Below, piece after piece: positions 49,562 to 58,236 of a stretch of DNA of 64,000 nucleotides (position 1 is the first letter of the stretch; every line of letters begins with the position of its first letter). The notes under the pieces are model-generated. The model worked only from the letters and a program-made list of their open reading frames with translations, was not told where the DNA came from and searched no databases. The position numbers and the translations under genes are program-made. The DNA is from Phycisphaerales bacterium (GTDB lineage Bacteria > Planctomycetota > Phycisphaerae > Phycisphaerales > UBA1924). The stretch covers positions 1 through 64,000 of the forward strand of contig JANQNW010000023.1 of assembly GCA_028279375.1 (NCBI GenBank), written 5' to 3'.

Positions 49562-50767
49562 ATGGCCAGGCGGAAGGCGAGGCGAAAGCGAACGGAGTCA
49601 GATACGCCAATGATCGGCGAGCTCAACAAGAAGAAGGAAACGACATTCGACGAGGTCGAAGCGCCTGCGAGCGAGCCCGTGGCTCCCGCGCGCATTCTCA
49701 TCGTCGAACCCGACGCGGGGTCGCGAGCGCGTGTCGCGGAGCTGCTTCGGGCCAGTGAGATGATCTGCGACCCGGTGGCGACGCTGCTCGAGGCGCGCGG
49801 CGCCATCGCCGGCGCGCACTACGACGCCGCGATCGTCAATGCGGCACTCCCGGATGGCTCGGGGCTCGACATTCCGAGGGAGTTCGATCAAAACAACTCC
49901 ACGACGCGCGTCATCATCTCGGCCAGCGCGCCGACGCTGGATCTCGCCGTGCTGGCGATGCGCACCGGAGCGATGGATCTTCTCGCGCAGCCGTTCGAGG
50001 AAGCGCAGCTCGTCGCGAGCGTGCGCACGGCCGTCGAGCGATCCCGCAACATTCATGAGCAGGAGCGGCGCGTCGAGCGCCTGAAGCGCATCTGTCGTCG
50101 CCTGAATACGGCGCGGCGTCAGGTAACCAATCAGGTCAACTCACTCTGCAACGATCTCGTCGGCGCGTACCAGGAACTCTCCGACCAGGTGGGTCAGGTC
50201 GCGCTCGCCAGTGAATTCGGTTCGCTGATCCAGCAGGAGCTGGATATCGAAGAGCTGCTTCGCACGGGTCTCGAGTACATGCTCACGAAGACCGGCCCGA
50301 CGAACGCCGCGGTCTTCCTGCCGAGCAACCACAGTGACTTCAGCCTTGGCGCCTATGTCAACTACGACTGCCCGAGGGACACCGCCGACGTCCTGCTTGA
50401 TCATCTCGCCGATGTGATCGCTCCGCGATTCCAGGATGAGGAGATGGTCCATCACTTCACAGGCGACAACGAGCTGAGTTCGTGGATCGGCGATGACGCC
50501 TCATGGCTCGCGGAGTCCGATGTGGTCGTCTTCACGGCGCGTCACGAGGGTGAGTGCCTCGCGGTGTGCGTCTTCTTCAGGGACGGCGCGTCGCCCTATT
50601 CCGAGGAACTCGTGAGCCAACTCGGCACGCTCGGCGATCTCTTCGGACAGCAGCTCGCGAAGATCGTCAACATCCATCATCGCCACATGCCCGACAAGCA
50701 GTGGTCCGGATGGGATGACTGGGATGAGGAAGAAGAGGGCGATGACTACGGCGGGCTCGCCGCCTGA
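49562..50767 (+). CDS. Degenerate receiver domain plus GAF-like regulator
   Basis: 401 aa. A disordered basic N-terminus is at about 1-40. A receiver fold at about 43-160 keeps the acidic pair (VEPDAG) but has Asn93 at the phospho-acceptor (AAIVNAALPDGSG) and Gln143 at the conserved Lys (LLAQPFEEA), so normal phosphorylation is not expected. A helical linker at about 160-205 (RVERLKRICRRLNTARRQ) leads to a GAF-like domain (about 215-370) and an acidic tail (DDWDEEEEGDDYGG). It could bind the kinase or a partner constitutively. GAGGAGGAGAG lies before ATG 49562, and the gene follows the HDOD kinase by 29 bp in one operon. Confidence 0.88.
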   Translation: MARRKARRKRTESDTPMIGELNKKKETTFDEVEAPASEPVAPARILIVEPDAGSRARVAELLRASEMICDPVATLLEARGAIAGAHYDAAIVNAALPDGSGLDIPREFDQNNSTTRVIISASAPTLDLAVLAMRTGAMDLLAQPFEEAQLVASVRTAVERSRNIHEQERRVERLKRICRRLNTARRQVTNQVNSLCNDLVGAYQELSDQVGQVALASEFGSLIQQELDIEELLRTGLEYMLTKTGPTNAAVFLPSNHSDFSLGAYVNYDCPRDTADVLLDHLADVIAPRFQDEEMVHHFTGDNELSSWIGDDASWLAESDVVVFTARHEGECLAVCVFFRDGASPYSEELVSQLGTLGDLFGQQLAKIVNIHHRHMPDKQWSGWDDWDEEEEGDDYGGLAA

Positions 50768-50776
50768 GCCTGACGC

Positions 50777-52339
50777 TCAGTCTTTCTCGACGACCGATTC
50801 ATCAACCTCGTCGCCCATCTCGGCGTCGAGGTTTTTCATTTGCTCGTCGAAGTCCTCGCTTTCGAAGTCAACCTTGTCGACCAGATGCTCTCCCGCGAAG
50901 AGGCCGTCGAGGGAAACGCGCTTGCGGTCGCGCATAATGAGCCTGATCGGCGTCTCCTCGAATGGCGTTCGCTCCGCGAGCCTGTTGAGCAGGTAGCGCT
51001 CGTAACTCGGACTGAAGAGCTTGCTGCTGTTGACCACCATCAGGATCGTCGGCGGCTGCACGGCGACCTGCGAGGCGTAGAAGACCTTGGCTCGCGATCC
51101 GAGCTTCGTCGACGGGCCGCGTTCCTTGAGAATGTCGCGGACGATCCGATTGAGCTTGCCCGTCGGCACGCGCTGGAGCGACTGCTCGAAGAGCTCGTGG
51201 GCGATCTCGACCGCTTCCTTCAGTCCTTCGCCTTCCTCCGCCGAAGTGAACACGATCGGGCAGCGCCGCAGACCCTTCATCTGCTTCCAGAAGTACTCCT
51301 GGTAGTCATGCGGCGAGACCGGTTTCCCCTTCGGGTTGCGCCGGCCCTCGGCGAGGTCCCACTTGTTCACGATGATGACGCAGGGCTTGTACTCGTCCTG
51401 AATGATCTTCCCGAGGTTCTTGTCCACCTGTGAGACCGGCACCGTCGCGTCGATCATGAGCAGCACCACGTCGGCCCGATGGACGCTCCGCATGGCGCGG
51501 TGATTGGCGAACCACTCGATCTGATTCGCATAGCTCTTCTTCTTCCGCACGCCCGCAGTGTCGATCGCGAGGAACGACTTGCCGTCGAACTCGAAACGCA
51601 CGTCCACGGAGTCGCGCGTCGTGCCGGCAATCTCGCTGACGATCACACGCTCTTCGCCTGCGAGCGCGTTGACAAAGGTGGACTTGCCCGCGTTGCGTTT
51701 GCCGACGATCGCGATCTTGAGTTCCGGCTGAGCCTCATCGTCCTGCGTCAGGGCGCTGACCTCCGGAAGCGCCTCGTACAGCGCCTCGCGGAAGACGCGC
51801 CGATTGTTGTTGGTCTTTGCGGAGACCATGATCGGATCGCCGAATCCGAGACTTGCGGCCTCCCAAGCGTGCGGCTCCCACTTCTCGGAATCCGTCTTGT
51901 TCGCCACTACGACGATCGGGGCGCTCTCTCGATCGCGCCCGCCGAACGCCCGCTCACGGAGCATGCGCGCGATGGTCTCGTCGAGCGCCGTCACGCCCGC
52001 CTGGGCGTCGATCACGAACAGAATCAGATCGGAGTTGCTCACGGCCTCCGCAATCTGATCCTCGATCGGTCCGCTCAGCTTCGTCAGGTCCTCGCCGATC
52101 TCGTCGTAGCGCTCGCCCTGCGCGGTGTAGACGCCGTAGCCGCCCGTGTCGACGATCTCGGCCATCTTGATCGACTCGGTCTTGAGCGGCCCCTCGATCT
52201 CGATCATGGCGCAGACTCGATCCCGCGTCACGCCGGGCGTTGGATCGACGATCGACACCTTGTCCTTCGCCAGCATGTTCAGCAGGGAGGACTTGCCGAC
52301 ATTGGGCCGGCCGACGATGGCGATGCGGGGAATGGGCAT
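50777..52339 (-). CDS. der: Ribosome biogenesis GTPase Der (EngA)
   Basis: A 520-aa protein with two GTPase domains in tandem. G1 of the first is GRPNVGKSS (10-18), with G3 DTGGYG and G4 NKTD. The second has GKRNAGKST (about 213-221), DTAGVRKK and NKWD. The C-terminal KH-like domain is at about 410-490 (VFYASQVAVQPPTILMVVNSSKLFSPSYERYLLNRL). It assists late 50S assembly. It is slightly longer than the usual 440-490 because of an acidic C-terminal tail. ATG 52339 has TATTAT 8 nt upstream and no Shine-Dalgarno, consistent with a leaderless message. It is convergent with the signalling operon. Confidence 0.96.
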   Translation of the reverse strand: MPIPRIAIVGRPNVGKSSLLNMLAKDKVSIVDPTPGVTRDRVCAMIEIEGPLKTESIKMAEIVDTGGYGVYTAQGERYDEIGEDLTKLSGPIEDQIAEAVSNSDLILFVIDAQAGVTALDETIARMLRERAFGGRDRESAPIVVVANKTDSEKWEPHAWEAASLGFGDPIMVSAKTNNNRRVFREALYEALPEVSALTQDDEAQPELKIAIVGKRNAGKSTFVNALAGEERVIVSEIAGTTRDSVDVRFEFDGKSFLAIDTAGVRKKKSYANQIEWFANHRAMRSVHRADVVLLMIDATVPVSQVDKNLGKIIQDEYKPCVIIVNKWDLAEGRRNPKGKPVSPHDYQEYFWKQMKGLRRCPIVFTSAEEGEGLKEAVEIAHELFEQSLQRVPTGKLNRIVRDILKERGPSTKLGSRAKVFYASQVAVQPPTILMVVNSSKLFSPSYERYLLNRLAERTPFEETPIRLIMRDRKRVSLDGLFAGEHLVDKVDFESEDFDEQMKNLDAEMGDEVDESVVEKD

Positions 52340-52347
52340 GGGCCGCG

Positions 52348-52353
52348 ATAATA
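52348..52353 (-). promoter_or_regulatory. der -10 element, leaderless geometry
   Basis: Minus-strand TATTAT ending 8 nt before ATG 52339; one of the best -10 matches in the window. The -35 is poor. Confidence 0.55.
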
Positions 52354-52428
52354 GCCCGCTGAATCACATCGAACGCCTCCGAGGTTCTCGGACCCAGTTT
52401 CTCAGAGCCGCAGAGGGTCGAGGGCGCG

Positions 52429-53658
52429 TCAGGGGCTCAGCGCCTCCGCTCGTCGAGCGATCTCCTCGCCGATCGCCAGCGAGGCTGTCGCCGCCGGAGA
52501 GGGGGCGTTGAGCACGTGAATCGATCGATCCGCGTCGGCGATCAGGAAATCGTCCACGAGTCGACCCTCCCGATCGACGGCCTGCGCCCGGACGCCACTG
52601 CGGCTGCGCCGGACGTCGCGATCTCCAAGTCCCGGCAGCAGCTTTCGCGCCTCCCTGAGAAACGCCCGCCTGGCGAACGCCCGTCGCAACTCGGCTGCTC
52701 CGACGCGCCAATGACGAGCAGCCAACTCCCAGAAACCCTCGAAGGTCAAGGCGTCGATTGCGTCGGAAGGGCGAAAGGCGCCCCGTCGATAGCCATGCCT
52801 GCTCCATGTGAAGATGGCGTTCGGCCCGATCTCAACCGGCCCTGAAATCGTCCGGGTGAGGTGGACGCCGAGAAAAGGAAAGCGCGGATCAGGCACTGGG
52901 TAGATCAGCGCGCGCACCAGGTCAGCGCGCTGCGAGTGCAACGCCCAGTACGCGCCACGAAACGGGAGAATCCTGACCGGCGGATCCACGCCGAACATTC
53001 GTGCGACGCGATCGGATTGCAGGCCCGCACAACCGATCACGAATCGGGCGCGAGTCACTCCTTGCGGCGTCCGGAGGCGCCACGCGGTCTGCTCCTGATC
53101 CGCCTCGAGGAGAGCGCCGTCTGTCACGATCTCGACACCTGCAGATTGGACATCGTCGCGAATCGCGCGCGCGACCTGGGCGAAATCGACGACGCCGGTG
53201 TGCGGCACATGCAGCGCCGCGATTCCCCCCGCGTGGGGCTCGATTTCGGTGAACTCCCGGCGCGTAAGCACGCGAAGTTCGGTCAGACCGTTGGCTTCTC
53301 CTCGCTGCCTGATCTCATCGAGCCTCGCGTGCTCCGCCTCATCGGTGGCGACGACGAGCTTGCCGCATCGACGCACCGGGATTTCGCGCTCCGAGCAGTA
53401 GCGGAAGATTCGTTCCCGTCCCTCGGCGCAAAGTCGAGCCCTGAGCGAGCCGGGCCTGTAGTAGAGGCCAGCGTGAAGAACCCCGCTGTTGTGGCTCGTC
53501 TGGTGGGCGCCAACCGACCGCTCCGCTTCGAATACGCGAATCGAGCGAACGCCCCTCGCAAGAAGCGCTCGAGCAGTGGCGAGTCCGACGATTCCGGCGC
53601 CGATGATCGCGACCTCGACCGGATCACTGCCGCCGGCGGTGCGGACGCCGGCCTTCAC
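52429..53658 (-). CDS. lhgO: L-2-hydroxyglutarate oxidase-like FAD-dependent dehydrogenase
   Basis: A 409-aa DAO-fold flavoprotein. The FAD-binding IIGAGIVGLATARALLARG is near residue 15 and acidic VFEAE follows. TSHNSGVLHAGLYYRPGS is the hallmark of the LhgO/L2HGDH family; LRARLCAEGRERIFRYC and HVPHTGVVDFAQVARAI also fit. The C-terminal HVLNAPSPAATASLAIGEEIA is the substrate/FAD capping part. LhgO oxidises L-2-hydroxyglutarate to 2-oxoglutarate and passes electrons to quinone at the inner membrane. The start is GTG 53658. It is divergent from malQ with only 19 bp between start codons. Confidence 0.88.
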   Translation of the reverse strand: MKAGVRTAGGSDPVEVAIIGAGIVGLATARALLARGVRSIRVFEAERSVGAHQTSHNSGVLHAGLYYRPGSLRARLCAEGRERIFRYCSEREIPVRRCGKLVVATDEAEHARLDEIRQRGEANGLTELRVLTRREFTEIEPHAGGIAALHVPHTGVVDFAQVARAIRDDVQSAGVEIVTDGALLEADQEQTAWRLRTPQGVTRARFVIGCAGLQSDRVARMFGVDPPVRILPFRGAYWALHSQRADLVRALIYPVPDPRFPFLGVHLTRTISGPVEIGPNAIFTWSRHGYRRGAFRPSDAIDALTFEGFWELAARHWRVGAAELRRAFARRAFLREARKLLPGLGDRDVRRSRSGVRAQAVDREGRLVDDFLIADADRSIHVLNAPSPAATASLAIGEEIARRAEALSP

Positions 53659-53666
53659 TTGGCCGA

Positions 53667-53672
53667 TACTCT
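53667..53672 (+). promoter_or_regulatory. malQ -10-like element, leaderless geometry
   Basis: TACTCT ends 5 nt before ATG 53678, in the 19-bp gap between divergent start codons. The weakest of the set; no -35 recognised. Confidence 0.3.
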
Positions 53673-53677
53673 CGCTG

Positions 53678-55786
53678 ATGTCTCACCCCGAGCAATCTGC
53701 GCTGCGTACGCTCGCGCAATGGTACGCGATGGAGCCGGAGCACTACGACGGCCGATCGCGATTCGTGACGCCCAGCGCCGAGTCGCTGATGGCGGTCCTT
53801 CGCGCGCTCGGTTGTCAGATCGAGCGCGAGGAGGACTCTCCGGACGCGCTTCGGCGAAGGCAACTCGAGGTTCTGCGCGATCGCACACCGCCGGCGCTCG
53901 TCGCATGGGACGGCGTTGCGCCGCCGCTTCCACTGCAACTCGAAGAGCGTGAGGGCGCTCCAAGGATCGAGATCCGAATCGAACTCGATGGAGGCGGAGA
54001 GCGATCGATCGTCTGCGATCTGGCGGAACTCGAGATCGTCCATCGGGAGCACGCCGCCGATCAAGTGTTCCTGCGACGGCACGCGGCGCTCGGCGAGGAT
54101 CTGCCACTCGGGTGTCACAAGCTCACCGTCGTCATCAATGAACGCTCATCGAATACAACGATCATCAGCGCGCCGTCGCGCGCCTTCAGACCTCGGGTCG
54201 AGAAGAGGGAGTGGGGGATCTTTCTTCCGCTCTATGCGGCGCATGATCGCGACGGTCATGCGTTGGGTCATTTCTCGCATCTTGATCAGCTGGGATCGTG
54301 GGCCGCAATGCTCGGCGCGAGGGTCGTCTCGACGCTGCCGCTCAATGCGATGTTCCTCGAGGATCCCTGTATTCCGAGTCCATACTCACCGATCAGTCGC
54401 ATGTTCTGGAGTGAGCTGTATATCGACGTCGCCGCCGCGGGCCGATCAGCGGGATGGTCGTCAGATGGTGGAGGACCTTCGAGATCGACGCAGGCGACGC
54501 CGGCGCTCATTCACTATGACGCCGAGATGAGAGACCGGCGCCAGACGCTCGAGCGCATCTCCGAGCATGCATGGAGTCACGATTCGACTCATAAAGCCCT
54601 TCGTGAACAGGTAAGTCTCGATCCGGAACTCGATCTCTTCGCGCGGTTTCGAACGTGTGTCGAAGGGCATGGCGTCGACTGGCGCAGCTGGCGCGGAGAC
54701 GCCATGGATGCCGCCTCGAAAGGGACACCGGTTGACAACGGATCCTGGCGATATCACGTCTTCTGTCAGGTTGAAGCGCGACGGCAACTCGGCATCGTCC
54801 GAGACAAACTCGCGGAGAACGATGTCTCGCTCTATCTCGATCTCCCACTGGGAGCGCATCCGGATGGATTTGACGCGTGGCGCCGTCGGGAGATCTTCGC
54901 CCGCGGCGCCAGCGTGGGGGCGCCTCCCGATGCCCTCTTCAGTGAGGGTCAGAACTGGGGATTCGCCCCGGTGGATCCTCGCCAGAGCCGCCTGACAGGC
55001 CACCGGTATTTCCAGGATTCGTTGCGCGCGCCGCTGGAGTTTGCTCGCGTGCTCCGGATTGACCACGCGCCAGCGCTGCACCGTCTCTACTGGATACCGG
55101 AGGGGGCCGAAGCGACGGAAGGCGTCTACGTCCACTACGCCGCGGATGAGCACTATGCGATGCTCAATCTCGAGTCGCATAGGGCCGGCGCCCACATCAT
55201 CGGTGAGGATCTCGGGGCCGTCCCGCGCTATGTGACTGAGTCACTCCAGACGCGCGGCGCGACGACGATGTGCGTCGCTCAACTTGAACTGGACTCCGAC
55301 AAGGCGCCGGAGCTGCTCGACGCCACACCGGCGGAGGCTCTTGCGTGCGTCAACACGCACGATACTCCGACCTTCGCTGGCTTCTGGCGCGCCGCGGACG
55401 TCGAAGATCGCAAGGCTCTCGGACTGCTCTCCGTCATGGATCTCGCCCGCGAGCGCGAGAAGCGGGCGGAACTGCGAGAGCGCGTCATCAAGTGGCTGGG
55501 AGCGGACCTGACGGCGCGCCCGGGAGCGCCGGAGGTCGGTGAGGTCTATGAGGCGATCCTCCGGCGCCTCGCGGCGTCGCCGAGTCTCCTGCTGCTCGTA
55601 TCGCTCGAGGATCTCTGGGGAGAGACCAGCCCGCAGAACGTCCCTGGGACGAGTGCGGAGCGACCAAATTGGCGGCGGCGCAGCGCGAGAGCGATTGACG
55701 ATATCGTGTCGGATCCGGCGATCGAGGGGCTCCTCCGTGAGATCAACTCGATACGTCGGCAGCCGGGCTCGGCGGGCTCGGCCTGA
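53678..55786 (+). CDS. malQ: 4-alpha-glucanotransferase (amylomaltase, GH77)
   Basis: A 702-aa enzyme that disproportionates maltodextrins. The N-terminal beta-sandwich part holds LRALGCQIEREEDSPDALR and PLGCHKLTV. The GH77 barrel has SPYSPISRMFWSELYID near 245, LGAHPDGFDAW, the nucleophile Asp in LRIDHAPALHRLYW, the acid/base Glu in IGEDLGAVP and the stabilising Asp in NTHDTPTFAGFW. ATG 53678 is chosen because the family N-terminus (LRTLAQWYAMEPEHYDGR) begins there; upstream in-frame residues look non-coding. It is followed after 8-23 bp by a GH57-family gene, so both act on alpha-glucans, probably glycogen. It is divergent from lhgO. Confidence 0.92.
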   Translation: MSHPEQSALRTLAQWYAMEPEHYDGRSRFVTPSAESLMAVLRALGCQIEREEDSPDALRRRQLEVLRDRTPPALVAWDGVAPPLPLQLEEREGAPRIEIRIELDGGGERSIVCDLAELEIVHREHAADQVFLRRHAALGEDLPLGCHKLTVVINERSSNTTIISAPSRAFRPRVEKREWGIFLPLYAAHDRDGHALGHFSHLDQLGSWAAMLGARVVSTLPLNAMFLEDPCIPSPYSPISRMFWSELYIDVAAAGRSAGWSSDGGGPSRSTQATPALIHYDAEMRDRRQTLERISEHAWSHDSTHKALREQVSLDPELDLFARFRTCVEGHGVDWRSWRGDAMDAASKGTPVDNGSWRYHVFCQVEARRQLGIVRDKLAENDVSLYLDLPLGAHPDGFDAWRRREIFARGASVGAPPDALFSEGQNWGFAPVDPRQSRLTGHRYFQDSLRAPLEFARVLRIDHAPALHRLYWIPEGAEATEGVYVHYAADEHYAMLNLESHRAGAHIIGEDLGAVPRYVTESLQTRGATTMCVAQLELDSDKAPELLDATPAEALACVNTHDTPTFAGFWRAADVEDRKALGLLSVMDLAREREKRAELRERVIKWLGADLTARPGAPEVGEVYEAILRRLAASPSLLLLVSLEDLWGETSPQNVPGTSAERPNWRRRSARAIDDIVSDPAIEGLLREINSIRRQPGSAGSA

Positions 55787-55809
55787 GTGAACCGGTGGAG
55801 AGCACTCGC

Positions 55810-58236
55810 ATGGCGCGATACGTCTGTGTGCATGGCCATTTCTATCAGCCCCCGCGCGAGAATCCGTGGCTGGAGTCCATCGCGCTTCAGGCGGGAGCGC
55901 TGCCCTGGCACAACTGGAATGAACGTATTCAGGACGAGTGCTATAGGGCGAACGCGTGTGCACGCATCCTCGGAGAACACGGTGTCGTCGAGCGCGTCGT
56001 CAACAATTACTCCCTGATGAGCTTCAACATCGGCCCGACGCTCCTCTCATGGATGGAGGAGCATGATGCCGCAACGTACGCGCGGATCATTGATGCCGAT
56101 CGACGAAGCGCCGAGCGATTCGACGGCCACGGATCGGCGATTGCACAAGCGTACAACCACATCATTATGCCGCTGGCAAGCGATCGCGACCGGCGTACGC
56201 AGGTGCGCTGGGGCGTTGACGACTTCCGAATGCGTTTCGGCCGCGAGCCGGAGGGGATGTGGCTTCCCGAAACGGCTGTCTGCACAGACTCGCTCGAGGC
56301 GCTCGCTGAACATGGCATTCGATTCACCATCCTCGCGCCGCATCAGGCGGCTGCCATCCGGCAAAGCGGCGAGGAGGAGTGGACTGATGTTGATGCGCAT
56401 TCGCTCGACACAGGCAGGCCGTACGAAGTTCGACTTCCGTCGGGGCGATCGATCGCCGTTTTTTTCTACCACGGTCCGCTGTCGCACGCCGTCGCATTCG
56501 ATGGTCTGCTCAAGGATGGCGAGACCTTCGCCACCCGACTGGCGGAGGCCGCTGCAGCGAGTTCTGACGATGACTGCCTCACACACATCGCAACGGATGG
56601 CGAGTCCTACGGACACCATCATCACTTCGGTGAGATGGCGCTCGCGTATCTCCTTGACAACATCGAGGGCATGTTCGACGTCACGCTGACGAACTACGCA
56701 GCCTTCCTCGCGAAACACCCGCCGACGCACGAAGCTCAGATCGTCGAGCGGTCTTCGTGGAGCTGCGAGCACGGCGTCGAGCGCTGGCGTGCGCATTGCG
56801 GCTGCGCCGATGGCCTTCATGCGCGGTGGGGCCAGCACTGGCGCGGACCGCTACGCGACGCGCTCGATGACCTGCGTGATGCGCTGGCGGCCCAATTTGA
56901 GGCCGAAGGCGCCGCCCTGTTCGCCGATCCATGGAGCGTCCGCGACGAGTTCGTCACGCTGATCAACGACCGATCGCGCGAGAACGTCAATGGATTTCTC
57001 AGCGAGCGCCTGCGTGAGGAAGCGACTGACGAGGAGCGCGTGCGCGCCCTTCTGCTCCTGGAGATGCAGCGACATGCGCTGCTGATGTTCACGAGCTGCG
57101 GCTGGTTCTTCGACGACCTCAGTCGCATCGAATGCGTACAGGTCATGCGCTACGCCGCCCGTGCGATTGAACTCGCGGCGCTCACCGGTGACAAGTCCCT
57201 CGGAGAGCGCTTCCTTAAGAACTTGAGCGCCGCTCGAAGTAACGATGAGAAAGAAGGCGACGGGAGGCAGATCTTCGAGGGACGCGCGATGACGTCCGCA
57301 GTGAGCTTCGAGCGCGCAGCCGCCGGATACGCTGTGGAGTCGCTCGTGATCACGCCGGGCGATCGACGGCGCGTCTTCAGATACTGGTTCGACGACGAGG
57401 ACATGCGCACGCGAGCCGTCGGGCGCGCGCGCCTGGCGCTCGGCAACGCGATCGTCCGTACGCAGCTGACACGCCGTTCGAAGATGTTCCGATTCTGCGT
57501 GTATCACGACGGCGCCGAGCGACTCGGCGGAGCGCTGGAGCTTGAATCTGAATGGGAGGATCTGACGGAGTTCAGACGAAGCGCCATTGAGGCGTTCAAC
57601 GCGGGCCGCTTCGACGATCTGAACGCTGTCATCGCGACGGCCTTCCCTGATGACGCCGGCCGACTCGAGAATCTATTCGATCGTCGGGATTTCGAAACCG
57701 TCGCCCGTCTGATCGGTCGGCATCTCGACGAACGCGGCATTCACGACAAGATCGTCGATGACGCGATGGCGCCGCTCATCGAGGCCCTCGGTGACTGCGG
57801 CGTGCACTGGCCGTGGAATCGGAGGAATCTCGCGGAGTACACCCTCGATATGGAGCTTCGCCTGCACCCGGCGCCAGCCGATCACGACAATCGCTCGGAC
57901 GAGGAGCGCGGATCGGAGACGATGCTCGACGAGGGCGGTGTCGTCTATGCGTTCGGGAGCGTGCTCGAGGAGATCGTCCGGCGCTCGATCGAACAGCCCA
58001 CTGAGATGCGCCTCCTGGATCAGCTCGAGACGCTCTCAGCGGGCGCCCAGGCGCTTCCGTTCCATGCGGGCGAGGCGCGAGTCCAGCATGCGATGATCCG
58101 TTTGCGGCTGGAGGCGGTCCCGGTCGCCACCAGACTTGCCGATGAGGGCAATGAAGCGGCGCGAGCTTGGCTGGAGCGCCTGTCGGCGATGTGCGAGCAG
58201 GAGAAGGTGCGTTTGGCCAGTACGGCCGCTCGCTAG
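55810..58236 (+). CDS. GH57 glycoside hydrolase with DUF3536-type C-terminus
   Basis: 808 aa. The GH57 catalytic domain covers about 1-310: HGHFYQPPRENPWLE, the nucleophile Glu154 in GMWLPETAVC, IRFTILAPHQA, FFYHGPLSHAVAF, and the acid/base Asp263 in ATDGESYGHHHHFGEMALAY. The long C-terminal half (about 320-800) is helical and fits the DUF3536 arrangement found in a group of GH57 proteins (WSCEHGVERWRAHCGC; SCGWFFDDLSRIE). GH57 members include amylopullulanases, branching enzymes and 4-alpha-glucanotransferases; the exact activity of this group is not established. ATG 55810 is preferred over GTG 55795, because GGTGGAGAG is 8 nt upstream. It shares its stop region (CTAG) with nadC. Confidence 0.88.
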   Translation: MARYVCVHGHFYQPPRENPWLESIALQAGALPWHNWNERIQDECYRANACARILGEHGVVERVVNNYSLMSFNIGPTLLSWMEEHDAATYARIIDADRRSAERFDGHGSAIAQAYNHIIMPLASDRDRRTQVRWGVDDFRMRFGREPEGMWLPETAVCTDSLEALAEHGIRFTILAPHQAAAIRQSGEEEWTDVDAHSLDTGRPYEVRLPSGRSIAVFFYHGPLSHAVAFDGLLKDGETFATRLAEAAAASSDDDCLTHIATDGESYGHHHHFGEMALAYLLDNIEGMFDVTLTNYAAFLAKHPPTHEAQIVERSSWSCEHGVERWRAHCGCADGLHARWGQHWRGPLRDALDDLRDALAAQFEAEGAALFADPWSVRDEFVTLINDRSRENVNGFLSERLREEATDEERVRALLLLEMQRHALLMFTSCGWFFDDLSRIECVQVMRYAARAIELAALTGDKSLGERFLKNLSAARSNDEKEGDGRQIFEGRAMTSAVSFERAAAGYAVESLVITPGDRRRVFRYWFDDEDMRTRAVGRARLALGNAIVRTQLTRRSKMFRFCVYHDGAERLGGALELESEWEDLTEFRRSAIEAFNAGRFDDLNAVIATAFPDDAGRLENLFDRRDFETVARLIGRHLDERGIHDKIVDDAMAPLIEALGDCGVHWPWNRRNLAEYTLDMELRLHPAPADHDNRSDEERGSETMLDEGGVVYAFGSVLEEIVRRSIEQPTEMRLLDQLETLSAGAQALPFHAGEARVQHAMIRLRLEAVPVATRLADEGNEAARAWLERLSAMCEQEKVRLASTAAR

